Assembly (NCBI RefSeq): GCF_001468125.1
Contig: NZ_LNYT01000007.1
Coordinates: 111,125-175,124 of the forward strand
From: Legionella rubrilucens
Lineage (GTDB): Bacteria; Pseudomonadota; Gammaproteobacteria; Legionellales; Legionellaceae
DNA: 64,000 nt
Direction of reading: 5' to 3'
Shown one piece after another: positions 40,001-46,305 of the stretch (position 1 is the stretch's first letter; the number at the start of each line of letters is the position of its first letter). The notes below the pieces were generated by a model. The model saw nothing but the letters and a program-made list of their open reading frames with translations, did no database searches and was not told the origin of the DNA. Both the position numbers and the translations under genes were made by a program.

Positions 40001-41552
40001 TAAAAAGGACTTCAAGGGCTAGCTCAGTATTCTCCTGATCGTTTAAGATTTCTTCTAAATTAAGCGTAAGGGCGTCGCTCGCCTGGGCAATGGCTTTCAT
40101 TGCGGGCAACTCTTCAAGTTTGACTTTAGCCGCATTCAAAGCCACTAAGGCTTCAAGCTGTCCGCTGTTTAATTTTCCTTTGGCGCCCGGACTTCTGTCC
40201 CTGGCCAGGCTAAAGGCCAGCAACTGGCCTTCCACCAAAGCCGGTTTGACCTTGTATTCATCACTGTCAACCTGTTCAGGATACTGTTTCTCGAAATCAC
40301 TTTCCGAAACCAGAGAGCTTAATGCAGTTCTGATTTCCTGACTGATGACCTGTTGGCCCAGCAAGGAGCGGTAGACGAAGTCACGAAGGCTTGAGGCATC
40401 CTTGCACTGGGTGAATTCCTGATAGATCCCATCATTTTGAATGACGCCTGCATCGATGAGATCCTGAGTGATTCCTCTTAATGCGCGGTAACCACAGGTA
40501 AATCCGTCACGTTGCTCCTGGGTGCCGGTCACGGTAATCTCAGGGTCTGTGCAGTCAGGGAAGGCGGTATAAAATTTTACCGCGTCTTTGCTGGTATAGC
40601 TGCCAATCTGGTTATGGTATTTCAGGGCATTTTTTAAGGTGGCGGCGATTTTTTTCTTGGAGGCCTCATGCAATTGCAGTTCATCGGTGTATTTCACACT
40701 GATTTTGACAGGCTTGTCGGTAGGGTCGACCTGCACGAGGATGCGAGCCCAATGGTTGCCGCGGGAATCGATGCGGCTATGACCGTCTTCTCCGAGGTTA
40801 ACAATCAAAGGAATGGCATAAGGGGTTGGAGGATCATCGTGCTGATGCTGTTCTCTGGCAAAATGAAGCGCCAAGCCGAGATCGTCTTCGGTAAAGGGGA
40901 TAATATGGCAATTGGGAATACCTAAAATCTTTAACTGACGCTGAATATCAACATCCGTCAGCCATTCATCCTTTCTTAACCTGCCGGCAAGGAATTTTTC
41001 AAAAAGACCGGGGTAATCGGCGCGTTCCGGATTGAAGTTCATGCGAAGCGGACGCTCGCTTTTCCATCGAAGCCAATCGGTTCTCGCAGCCAGCGTATCG
41101 AGGGTCAGATTGTAAGTGTCTTCTAAATCGCCTGATATTTTGTTGCTGTTCACGTGCCGGATGAACACATCATAAAAAATGGCAAAATCCGACAGATGAA
41201 TGGCTAAGGTTTGATCATTGTCGACGGCCAGGGGGATTAAAGGCAAATAATCGGCATGTTCGGCGTCAAAGCGTTTTAAACCCTCAATCAGTTTCGCGTC
41301 AGGGTTTACAACACCCGGATTGGCTTTCCTCAAAATATCGAATAATTTTTTAATTGCATTATCGATGGGGTTGGATAAATCCAGATTTTTTAAATCGCGA
41401 GTTTTTTCTTCCAGCTTTGCTGGAGACAAGCGGGCAATTTTTGCCAGTTCCTCGGGCGATATTTCACCCTGAGCAATGGCCTGTTGCAATTGCACGATTC
41501 GTGAAATTAAACGGTGCGTGCGAATTTCTGTATCAGGCGTATCAAAAAACAT
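31020..41552 (-). CDS. Giant protein: Ulp1-like cysteine protease domain plus SecA-like ATPase
   Basis: One uninterrupted frame of 3510 residues. Around residues 230-390 I see a CE-clan protease pattern: GNHWARI (His267-Trp268), Asp290, and QRDGFTCG (Gln347, Cys353), with the Gln-x5-Cys-Gly spacing of Ulp1/C48 enzymes. Residues 500-800 have LRR-like strands (FRQFSF 690-695). A Gln tract spans 829-843. Residues ~2150-2690 form a SecA-like DEAD core: GEIKTGEGKSMT (Lys2196), IADEVD (DEVD 2290-2293), GMTGTAG (2482-2488) and SGRPARKGQPG (2674-2684). The C-terminal ~800 residues are helical and unassigned. There is no signal peptide; a Dot/Icm-type effector or toxin is my inference. It cannot be housekeeping SecA: that protein is about 900 aa and lacks these additions. 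Confidence 0.85.
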   Translation of the reverse strand: MFFDTPDTEIRTHRLISRIVQLQQAIAQGEISPEELAKIARLSPAKLEEKTRDLKNLDLSNPIDNAIKKLFDILRKANPGVVNPDAKLIEGLKRFDAEHADYLPLIPLAVDNDQTLAIHLSDFAIFYDVFIRHVNSNKISGDLEDTYNLTLDTLAARTDWLRWKSERPLRMNFNPERADYPGLFEKFLAGRLRKDEWLTDVDIQRQLKILGIPNCHIIPFTEDDLGLALHFAREQHQHDDPPTPYAIPLIVNLGEDGHSRIDSRGNHWARILVQVDPTDKPVKISVKYTDELQLHEASKKKIAATLKNALKYHNQIGSYTSKDAVKFYTAFPDCTDPEITVTGTQEQRDGFTCGYRALRGITQDLIDAGVIQNDGIYQEFTQCKDASSLRDFVYRSLLGQQVISQEIRTALSSLVSESDFEKQYPEQVDSDEYKVKPALVEGQLLAFSLARDRSPGAKGKLNSGQLEALVALNAAKVKLEELPAMKAIAQASDALTLNLEEILNDQENTELALEVLFNAIGKNTALKQITLTGTAKLNQQLIKDNIDQLALGIELIAEDPALSDYLRLINTRNALLSHFKIKPNAQTPPWDALFEAMLFQIPDKPTQGRFEWFVGSLSSADKNALQLGATGFAKLLQYIANNQNRFEDGVFDYHTFSMRDAQALGYVITDLDMLTTLRDYLQSANPFLPFRQFSFAITDLGKIDQKTLIDVVRDILSHMPPEGIKRLEIVSSSLAPLKEETIQALIDVISAGPYATVVTFSAPDRASLKIAGPLEALENAGLKNQKKGLSAREHEKTTARAAVIPKVTLGKIGKAIFQGDLGSLATEIQVQQQQQQQVQQQVQTSLDDSGLPEEDEVEEELFNLYTGTDELLTRDTINKLDAFIKARHPKLSPEQCWDMITGEEAGLFKYGIKKISVSAARMLIEHLQDVQYGLHPDNLPRGFELQSDADGNVVLAYSAFDAAINPNESPLTIQFSKPLLPGDLAGNALQFITHEQAKNVYDAVIAKLKAPRPSLEDCISHFFYLKDDAVKLSVQQRMTILQAFISAQDPEAAGKMQALMQSVFGNTLTENNIKALSEVFFDKGSAGVLQLLITFQELKAIKGDAFFTSFKACFIDSSQNLNELLQENSLAAIQKLMAFSTAQATWWLALTEQHTSNIGYSPDPKQTDEDDGFTHVKQERHPGTRWANLAELAEGFSYFCGQLEEVSPGLHLTEYCPFLTGVADMRVALDRLLTVILTNAHDINEQFYESLPGLSLDGLGPFYASRYEGYKLVTPSMMLNLGSFSGSAKSDVRFSENGFVYRCDKANIGGNFVDRAVGEDSNKQLAIFLRYIATFNHRAPVKQYREAFALIDDNIQNNNYFNGKESLLLLIAVFGTGKRGKHFQIADIEGLVDWINLYKDTSKDKNQTQLMNIRVMVNAWRAMRRSPIRPTLAEIVTISKQAQKMEQPAQVITMIQELVEAYDEDAQEYLETLTLLCLNPQAIKLSVFQEVMRELEGLSITGLRKIADAKAQALTDHRKLRIGTTRLIAVCTREGINGENAGEKIRELYEAVTQCLNTHGEQTTHNLLELLGHIDVKSKALPSLDQLITIVRDVAAKEKPEYSALEQTIKDALPKDCTIQLEQVIASPVESGGNLQTIITKYMSEIIKELASFKGPIEAELGDGFFKMLATPEGPHALIKGLKKIGQFSGFLGDVVKGKITGVMTNVYNTVINDGIANVGIRDEATRARLAKIINNKMNHPIKKAAFDDFVGIYANELDGLSNLLGDFQRIQKTWPSDLRAVIAAFDESPSLKEYPLKHLAKITGALVSGFNPNDPFPTPLLSQFLAFKSPSETILTGLNTILDTVFDPEKQDWSDRERRAVCELAIAYCHSKPENVHNYLNKVLALRGDNSELFIQKLHILGTNQDTELWKIIQGFSLVENMKNPALIQAVFSFFTGNNAADFSAFIEAANEPDQAKMALIMTIALRAAQKELDGQGSKYNQKLLVDAVNQLKQVDPETLKQLAALYSTPTYPKLSELAQITLAETVDLDALKKKYDLDPFGKRDDKKTLDEHFDASELTNYLNNLQDMNYGRPMLLTQRQELQSWFLYINGIGKDFGIPIIENGKTTNNLKAVKDMSHKEIHDLLDYYKNRLKEGSGATENQRLKARLEIIALLREVMYRATGNMPRPTQIMYLLLSMQTGENLVGEIKTGEGKSMTAALAAALANLEGKTVDICTANSFLASEGLEENHAFFDYLEMRVKLITAKSGFDDYQPNAIHYSSMSDVALYRSKMQLEGKVFPDNCTLIADEVDFSTLDDSTRYRYATSLDASSDPYKSPYTWIYEALINFTDAQTIPRSDADLQALARVWLRNAAKSKEEKQQLKKLEEQPELYQKRLEGWLVAAGKTKHLIDEEETKFRVVTLAHPKFGQVSKACILTGGRPNIDAEFSNGIQQFLHVRLQQKYRNEIDNGKPNFLVEPEKTYVTSLNSRLLMNTYQRILGMTGTAGSKKEIIEQHAKYGFRFAGIPKFTKSNLRYLDPLLTQAKYLDNPEAEDNEHIQLIVKDVLRYIRSQPDGLCGPILIQCPDKTQGEKIYKALHDAIEAAPHKYKHKLNPDFLQRFYSSEKPTPKERNDEEKQFKDKAGLDGVITISSVFDRGTDIKPTHANGLYAIQTYVDTAPHSTEDLERSLQQKSGRPARKGQPGFTRMILRRSEFKEAYADAPKKLRNLKATIQEVEKAIALLNTIRNKPRSEDRDLRESFDGIKDLIYQEFFDFITQIHATKASKASKKAIINQLLGQWNLLLGNIDNYWEELEHDPALQGKNTAKITRLAEFAVKEWNEYAKKDGMIRAHLLKWAAHNKMTIDLPEERTLDDIDLIDHITTRNAPLGTHYVKRSQLYRPVVSVSPAAVYADMMDIEAESSMELQAVADDARQQAVRAVIAGQMEWLRTPAHQQQLASKFALDPSTPLEAQVQTIMAAMLYLRYKAYRSGNAVAYAKFNQACEAFIDQINWSRADKYINAVAYAQQEHFTILTSHRGKHEKQKSLYLPMMMAENRRLLSKSTATWKKDSFASWWAESPSNMRSQAIEWMTSYRDHWWKRGWVSDDRKDIVSALLIQLNNKSLSAAEILQAIHAAKSQLLSDDIKHKRHLGSGSNGRLYNYLNELEVRIHAAMPPEEIDANRKTEFDEIVDVFKAYVHDERLPAQSKEKVRKLNEFIEVYKNADLSDKQNSIIIYKTLLDLFEYIASLPDENEDLQALQEYCRYARNRLVYYFSQGEESSTLNKPRSIEVYQALTQAGTVFFYNQTDSEKPPKLNLPPKHFKYSNQTIEFVSKDPDVINTGMHYSFFTQVNQASTYRELLAYLERFIVEKSVQDTRIQFKKIELGESNLFNPGFKLTVHALIGDKPVEVDFNLDMKTGAMYAPIETLYELDESQDAEKELQELTRQTEAIQSRWTQQKSEGVVLLTEIQEALDKLKPSVKERVEQEYKVARAEANLQSEQRPDPNTYFSEKLREIKKDEQHSPHKIEHKS
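39022..39068 (-). repeat. CAG/CAA glutamine tract inside the giant gene
   Basis: On the minus strand this stretch encodes residues 829-843, almost all Gln with two or three Val, using mixed CAG and CAA codons. It probably forms a flexible linker between the N-terminal module and the rest of the protein. The mixed codons limit but do not exclude slippage. Confidence 0.85.
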
Positions 41553-41591
41553 GGCTTGACCAACTGAATTAATATAAGTTAGTTACAAAAT

Positions 41592-41619
41592 AGCATAAAA
41601 ACCTTACTTAAATATTAAC
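41592..41619 (-). promoter_or_regulatory. Promoter-like elements upstream of the giant gene
   Basis: On the minus strand TATGCT (41597-41592) is a -10-like hexamer about 40 nt before the giant's start. GTTAATATT (41619-41611) lies 13 nt further upstream and matches 8 of 9 positions of the remembered PmrA element cTTAATatT. No good -35 is present. The regulator assignment is an inference. Confidence 0.4.
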
Positions 41620-41685
41620 ACAACGGCGACATTGTGTGTAATTTAAAAGCAAATAAGGGTGTATTTGGTTTCAAAAATATCCTGA

Positions 41686-41714
41686 TTGATAAAAAATTAA
41701 TCTGATAGTATAAT
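41686..41714 (+). promoter_or_regulatory. Sigma-70 promoter of the 163-residue acidic-tail gene
   Basis: TTGATA at 41686-41691, a 17-nt spacer, and a perfect TATAAT at 41709-41714, 28 nt before the ATG at 41743. This is one of the best consensus promoters in the window. Confidence 0.8.
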
Positions 41715-41742
41715 TGTAAAATTTACTTGTGAAGAGACTTAA

Positions 41743-42234
41743 ATGAAATTAATCATCCGATTTACACTGGAAGGAAAAGAAGACACGATCGAGTCAACTA
41801 TCCAAAATAAAGAGGGGCTTGGGGCGATTGCACGTTCCTTAATCGCCGCCCGATTAGGTCTGGATGAGAATCAATGCCAATTCACCCGTCTGGTGGGCAA
41901 AGAATCACTGGGTTACCAGAACGCTCAAAACGACGAAGTGTTTTTAAATTATGCTGTCGTGAACCTGGGTAAAATGGAAGAGGAGACTGAATCGGTTGCT
42001 CTGCAATCCTCAGAATCTCAGGAGTCAAGAATCACCACGGGGGCCTGGGCCGATGGCGCGCCTTTGGTGTCCACGGGTTCAGAGCCTGGCACAATTGAAT
42101 CGTCTGAAAACCCCAAGGGGCTTTATCGTTCAAAATCCACTCCGCCTTTCTTTGTTGACAGGAAGCGATCAGGTTCTCCTTCACCGACGGAAGAAGAATC
42201 AGAGGAGCAGGTTTCGAAACCACAAAGTAAATAA
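41743..42234 (+). CDS. Hypothetical protein with acidic, disordered C-terminus (candidate Dot/Icm substrate)
   Basis: A 163-residue protein. Residues 1-75 look folded (alternating strands and helices, MKLIIRFTLEGKED, with a possible ubiquitin-like beta-grasp feel); residues 80-163 are Ser/Pro/Glu-rich and probably disordered. Near the end, PTEEESEEQ followed by a short polar tail fits the E-block feature described for many Dot/Icm effectors. It is divergent from the giant gene, sharing a 190-bp promoter region, with its own strong promoter and terminator. No family recognised; the beta-grasp idea is weak. Confidence 0.7.
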   Translation: MKLIIRFTLEGKEDTIESTIQNKEGLGAIARSLIAARLGLDENQCQFTRLVGKESLGYQNAQNDEVFLNYAVVNLGKMEEETESVALQSSESQESRITTGAWADGAPLVSTGSEPGTIESSENPKGLYRSKSTPPFFVDRKRSGSPSPTEEESEEQVSKPQSK

Positions 42235-42240
42235 TCCGCT

Positions 42241-42265
42241 AAAACCCGCGTCAAGCGGGTTTTTT
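42241..42265 (+). terminator. Rho-independent terminator after the 163-residue gene
   Basis: A perfect 9-bp stem (42241-42249 with 42255-42263) closes a 5-nt loop and runs into TTTTTT (42260-42265), 6 nt past the stop. It overlaps the 3' end of the convergent cysZ-like gene. Confidence 0.92.
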
Positions 42266-42997
42266 ATTTAAGCGTTTGTGCAGATTCGCCTGCTCTTCAC
42301 CATACAGTAACACACCCCCTATCACGGCCGAGGGCATGGTCAGTACATTCAATAAAGGAATGAAATTAAAGACATTGATCATCAAGCCAAAGCCCAGCGA
42401 TTTCATGCGATTGTGCTGTAAACGCTGCTTCATGGCGTTAAAGGTGAATAGATTATTATCCATGACAAAATCCTGATACTGCATGCTGAGCATCCACGCA
42501 TTGAAGGTAAACCAGATGAACGGATAAACAGGCTGGATAAAAGGCACGAAAAAAAGCGCCGCGGTTAACAGAAAGCGGGGCAGGAAATAACGTAGAAACT
42601 GCCCCTGCCGTTTGATGCTGCGCCAGGCCATAACCATAAAAGGCTGAGAAGGGAGCTCGCTTTGGAGAAAATGCGTTTGTGCTTTTTCGGCCAATAAGCC
42701 ATTAAAGGGTGCTGCAATCACGTTGCAAAGGGCGGTAAACAGCATCAAAAACAGCAAAAAATAGCTCACCACGACCAGGATAAAAAACACAGTGCTTAAA
42801 AAACTCAACCAGGAAGGCAGTTTGTCCAGGTAGTAGTCGGCATAGGGAAGAAGATAATGATAAAGAAGATAAAACAAACCCGCAAACAAGAGGACGTTAA
42901 ACAGAATCGGCAGGATAACAAAGCGCCGCAAACCTGGGGTCGATAGCCGTTTGAAGCCCGCAATGAAATACAGCATGCCCTGAATGAAATTGCCCAT
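42251..42997 (-). CDS. CysZ/EI24-like inner-membrane protein
   Basis: A 248-residue membrane protein of the EI24/CysZ family, with strongly hydrophobic segments near 25-50, 65-95, 145-175 and 205-225 and the family features NVIAAPFNGLLAEK and LPLLNVLTMPSAVIGG-like C-terminal loop. CysZ transports sulfate for cysteine synthesis; whether this paralogue does so is open, as no cysteine genes are near. The frame is open to 43054, but ATG 42997 (MGNFIQGMLYF) has AGGA upstream and fits the family start. Confidence 0.85.
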   Translation of the reverse strand: MGNFIQGMLYFIAGFKRLSTPGLRRFVILPILFNVLLFAGLFYLLYHYLLPYADYYLDKLPSWLSFLSTVFFILVVVSYFLLFLMLFTALCNVIAAPFNGLLAEKAQTHFLQSELPSQPFMVMAWRSIKRQGQFLRYFLPRFLLTAALFFVPFIQPVYPFIWFTFNAWMLSMQYQDFVMDNNLFTFNAMKQRLQHNRMKSLGFGLMINVFNFIPLLNVLTMPSAVIGGVLLYGEEQANLHKRLNKKPA

Positions 42998-43150
42998 GGT
43001 TTTCCTGTGGCGTGATGGTAAGGGTAGTTTACCGCAGTTCTTGCGTAAGGGCATGAGGATTGTTGGCGGAAGAGGAGAGCCAAGATCGGGTTTGTTTAAA
43101 AATGGTGCTTTGGGTTGTAATTTTGTTGTCTAGATAGCCAGGGTTTTATC

Positions 43151-43692
43151 ATGCCTTTTACAAAAGAATCAGCACAGCAAATTAACAACACGCGTAATAA
43201 TTGGTTTGATATTATGGGGAATGTAGCCGATGATTTTGATGACGATAAAGGCGCTCAGCCTTTTTGGCACGCTTCGCATTCCTGGCCCAGGAAAAACAGA
43301 CGATTGCACAGGAATACCAGCATCTTAAACATTTAATCCCTCAAAGTTACCCGGCTTCTTATTATGAGCTGGATAAAGACGATACACTGGCTGCCGCCAG
43401 AAATCTGCTGAACGATTACACCAAGAGCAATTCAGGGCTTGGTCGAGCGTTTACTTTTCATTGGGCCCGGCATCATACGGCCGAAATCAATCAGGTTGTT
43501 GAAGACATCGACAATGGGGTGATTCAGGATATGGATTCCTTAATCAATCGATTAAAGAGCATTGAACTGGTTAACCCCAAAGGGTCACTGTCAAGACGTA
43601 TTGATTTGATTGTCTGTCGGCATGTTGATGCGCAATGCCAGGCTGATTTGAAAGAAGAAGAACAACAAAACCTGCATCTTGTTTCGATTTAA
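43151..43692 (+). pseudogene. Small helical protein gene broken by a -1-base frameshift at a T-run
   Basis: Frame 1 runs from ATG 43151 (MPFTKESAQQINN) and reaches GAQPF at 43261; a second frame continues without ATG as LARFAFLAQEKQTIAQEYQ to the stop at 43692. The two join exactly at TTTTT (43261-43265): one extra T would give a single protein of about 180 residues. The C-terminal half is helical and ends DLKEEEQQNLHLVSI, with an E-block-like tail. Either a recent frameshift, a sequencing error in the homopolymer, or programmed slippage explains it. Taken as read, frame 1 stops at 43336 (61 aa). No family recognised. Confidence 0.65.
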
Positions 43693-43693
43693 T

Positions 43694-43760
43694 TAGGTTT
43701 CCTCGTCGTCCCGCAGTGCATGCTCTTGATAAGAGTCCCAGCAGTTCGACGAGTGGACCT
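43694..43760. terminator. Large branched stem-loop between convergent genes
   Basis: An outer stem of 14 pairs with one mismatch and two G-T pairs (43694-43707 with 43747-43760) encloses a small perfect hairpin (43723-43727 with 43731-43735). On the plus side GTTTT follows. It starts 2 nt after the broken gene and ends 11 nt before the ctpA stop, so a bidirectional terminator is most likely. Confidence 0.6.
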
Positions 43761-43770
43761 GTTTTAAGGA

Positions 43771-45087
43771 TTAATTTTTAGCGACAGCCAACCCTTTAAG
43801 AATCGTTAATGCCGCGTACAGTTGATAATCTTCATACAACAGGGTTTGATCATCCTTGTGGGAATTATCGACTTTTTCACTGGAATTATTATTTTGATTC
43901 AGCAGATGCCCATTCAGTTCCGCTTCGCTAAAGCTGGTTAAATCCTTGGCTTTACTGGATTTGGGCACAGCAATTTCTTCAATGATAATGTCGGGGGTAA
44001 TGCCTTTCGCCTGGATAGACACCCCGGATGGCGTGTAATAGAGGGCGGTGGTTAATTTAATGGCCCGCTTTTCGTCCAGAGGCAACACCGTTTGCACGGA
44101 TCCCTTACCAAAGCTTCTTGTTCCGACAATGATGGCGCGCTTGTTGTCCTTTAATGCTCCGGCCACAATTTCTGAAGCAGAGGCTGAACCATTATTGATG
44201 AGTACAATCAGCGGCGCATTTTGCAGAATATCGCCGGGATTGGCGAGGGCCGTGAATTTGGAGCCGGGCAGCCTGCCTTGCGTGTAGACAATCATTTCTT
44301 CGCTGCCTTTCTTGTCATTATCAATGAACGCATCGGAGACCTGAATCGCTGAATCCAGTAAACCGCCAGGGTTGTTGCGCAAGTCAAGGATCAAGCCTTT
44401 GAGTTTACCGCCGGATTGCTGTTTTAACTGGGCAATGGCTTTTTCCATGTCCTGAGCAGTCATGGCCTGAAATTGGGTTAAACGCACATAGCCATAACTG
44501 TCATCCAGCAATTTGCTTTTCACGCTCTTGATGAGAATTTTTTCACGAATCAAGGAGAAAGTGAGCGGTTTGTTCACGCCTTTGCGGAGAATGGTCAAAT
44601 CAATGGTCGTTCCTTCCTTGCCGCGCATCATGTTCACCGCATCCTGAAGGCTGATGCCCTGCACGGATTTGGCGCCCAGTTTAATGATGTAGTCTCCTGC
44701 CTTGATGCCGGCTTTAAATGCCGGGGTGTCCACCAGGGGGGTAACCACTTTGACAATGCCGTCTTCCATGGTGACTTCAATTCCAAGACCGCCAAATTCC
44801 CCGCTGGTTGATGTCTGCAATTCCTTGAAGGAATCTTCATCCAGGTAAGTGGAATGGGGATCAAGACCGCTCAACATCCCGCGGATGGCATTATCAAATA
44901 ATTCTTTGTCATCGACCGGTTTCACATAATATTTTTTGATTTGGCCAATGGCATTGGAAAAACGTTGCACATCTTCCAGTGGAATTCGCTTGTTCGGTTC
45001 TTCCTCCGTAGCGGCGAATCCAGGTAAAGGCAGAAAAGCTGTTGTGACTAATGTAAGTAATGCACCAGATAACAGGTTGCCACGCAT
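43771..45087 (-). CDS. ctpA: Carboxy-terminal processing protease (S41, CtpA type)
   Basis: A periplasmic S41 serine protease of 438 residues: signal peptide (LLSGALLTLVTTAFLPLPGFA), an N-terminal helical region, a PDZ domain around residues 85-165 (GGLGIEVTMEDG) and a catalytic domain with the Ser in NNGSASASE and the Lys in RSFGKGSVQ. It trims the C-termini of envelope proteins and cell-wall hydrolases. The frame is open to 45153, but ATG 45087 has AAGGAG 7 nt upstream and starts the signal peptide. It lies downstream of envC-like and gpmI genes on the same strand, a common gpmI-envC-ctpA cluster. Confidence 0.94.
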   Translation of the reverse strand: MRGNLLSGALLTLVTTAFLPLPGFAATEEEPNKRIPLEDVQRFSNAIGQIKKYYVKPVDDKELFDNAIRGMLSGLDPHSTYLDEDSFKELQTSTSGEFGGLGIEVTMEDGIVKVVTPLVDTPAFKAGIKAGDYIIKLGAKSVQGISLQDAVNMMRGKEGTTIDLTILRKGVNKPLTFSLIREKILIKSVKSKLLDDSYGYVRLTQFQAMTAQDMEKAIAQLKQQSGGKLKGLILDLRNNPGGLLDSAIQVSDAFIDNDKKGSEEMIVYTQGRLPGSKFTALANPGDILQNAPLIVLINNGSASASEIVAGALKDNKRAIIVGTRSFGKGSVQTVLPLDEKRAIKLTTALYYTPSGVSIQAKGITPDIIIEEIAVPKSSKAKDLTSFSEAELNGHLLNQNNNSSEKVDNSHKDDQTLLYEDYQLYAALTILKGLAVAKN

Positions 45088-45177
45088 TGTATTCTCCTTG
45101 GACAGTTGTGAGGCGCGGCGGGCGCCCACCTCTTCCCGCTTTGTATGAAGCAAGCAATATAGATGCCAGAGGGCAAG

Positions 45178-46305
45178 TTAAGAGAGCCAATCAAGCGGAG
45201 GAACAGCTTTACCACGTTGCCTTACCTCGAAGTATAGTCCGTTTTGCTTTAGTCCGCCGCTATGGCCAACGGCGGCAATGGTCTCTCCCTGCATGACGTA
45301 AGTACCCTTGTGTTTAAACAGGGATTGGTTATGCGCGTAAAGGGTCATAAAGCCCTGGCCGTGGTCAATAATCATGAGCAGGCCATAGCCGTTGAGCCAA
45401 TCGCTGAAAACGATTTTGCCGGGATAGACGGCATGGACCGGTGTCCCTTCGCCGGCAAAAAATGTCACTCCCTGATTGAGACGCTGCACCGCATTGCGGG
45501 CAACCTGTACCGGCCTCGGCAATTTATGCCGCATGACCGTAAACGGTTGTTTGGGACGGGCAATGCTTTCTGTGGCTAAGGTTTTCAGCAGGCGTGAGAG
45601 ATTGTCCTTGTTGCGCTGGTATTCAGTGAGCGTGTGTTGTTTGCTTTGAATGTCCTGGTTGATGGTGCGGATTACTTCCGTATGATAGCGTTTATTCTGC
45701 TCAAGTTGTTGCTGATGAGCATGCAGTTTATGTTGAAGCGATTCTTGTTCAGCCAGTTCAGTTTTTAAATTATCCTGATTGATGGTCAGGTTTTTCTTGG
45801 TGGAGGCGATTTCATCAATCATGGTTTGACGCGAATGAACCAGGTACTGATAAAAGGTCAACAAGCGGCTGACGGTGTAAGGATCATCCTGGTTTAAAAG
45901 CCATTTAAGAGGCTGATATTCTCCCATTTTGTATCGTGTGCGAACATGTTGAGCCAGAAGCTGTTGTTGGGCGGCCAACTGCTTATTCAGTTCATTGACA
46001 TGCGTTTGCAGGGCATGGATGCGCTGTTGTTTACTGGCCATGTTATTCTGGATGCTGCGAAGGTGCCTGACGTTTTCACCGATTTGTTTTTCGGTGCCTT
46101 CCAGTTCCCGGGTTAATGTCCCTCGTTTATCGTGGGCAGTGGCTAAGGTTTGTTTAAGCTTATTGATTTGATTGTCAAGCTGCTTCAGCCGGGTTTTGGT
46201 TTGGGTTACGCGCGCATTTTCCGCCGTGCTTGTAAAGACAGGCAATAAAGCCAGTAAGGCAATGGCAAGGCGGCTGCCTGTTGAGTTAATGCGAATTGAC
46301 ATCAT
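45178..46305 (-). CDS. envC: EnvC-like murein hydrolase activator
   Basis: A 375-residue periplasmic protein with signal peptide, a long coiled coil (residues ~30-245, heptads in KTRLKQLDNQINKLKQ) and a C-terminal LytM/M23 domain. The LytM domain lacks the HxxxD zinc motif (FFAGEGTPVHAV at that place) and has GLYFEVR instead of HLHFEIR, so it should be catalytically dead, as in EnvC of E. coli, which activates amidases during septum cleavage. The gene overlaps the end of gpmI by 20 bp. Confidence 0.9.
   Translation of the reverse strand: MMSIRINSTGSRLAIALLALLPVFTSTAENARVTQTKTRLKQLDNQINKLKQTLATAHDKRGTLTRELEGTEKQIGENVRHLRSIQNNMASKQQRIHALQTHVNELNKQLAAQQQLLAQHVRTRYKMGEYQPLKWLLNQDDPYTVSRLLTFYQYLVHSRQTMIDEIASTKKNLTINQDNLKTELAEQESLQHKLHAHQQQLEQNKRYHTEVIRTINQDIQSKQHTLTEYQRNKDNLSRLLKTLATESIARPKQPFTVMRHKLPRPVQVARNAVQRLNQGVTFFAGEGTPVHAVYPGKIVFSDWLNGYGLLMIIDHGQGFMTLYAHNQSLFKHKGTYVMQGETIAAVGHSGGLKQNGLYFEVRQRGKAVPPLDWLS

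Noticed and set aside
31020-41552. Treating the giant gene as the housekeeping secA
   Set aside because: The motor motifs are SecA-like but the protein is about four times too long, and motifs are diverged (GRPARKG instead of GRAGRQG). The true secA should be elsewhere in the genome.
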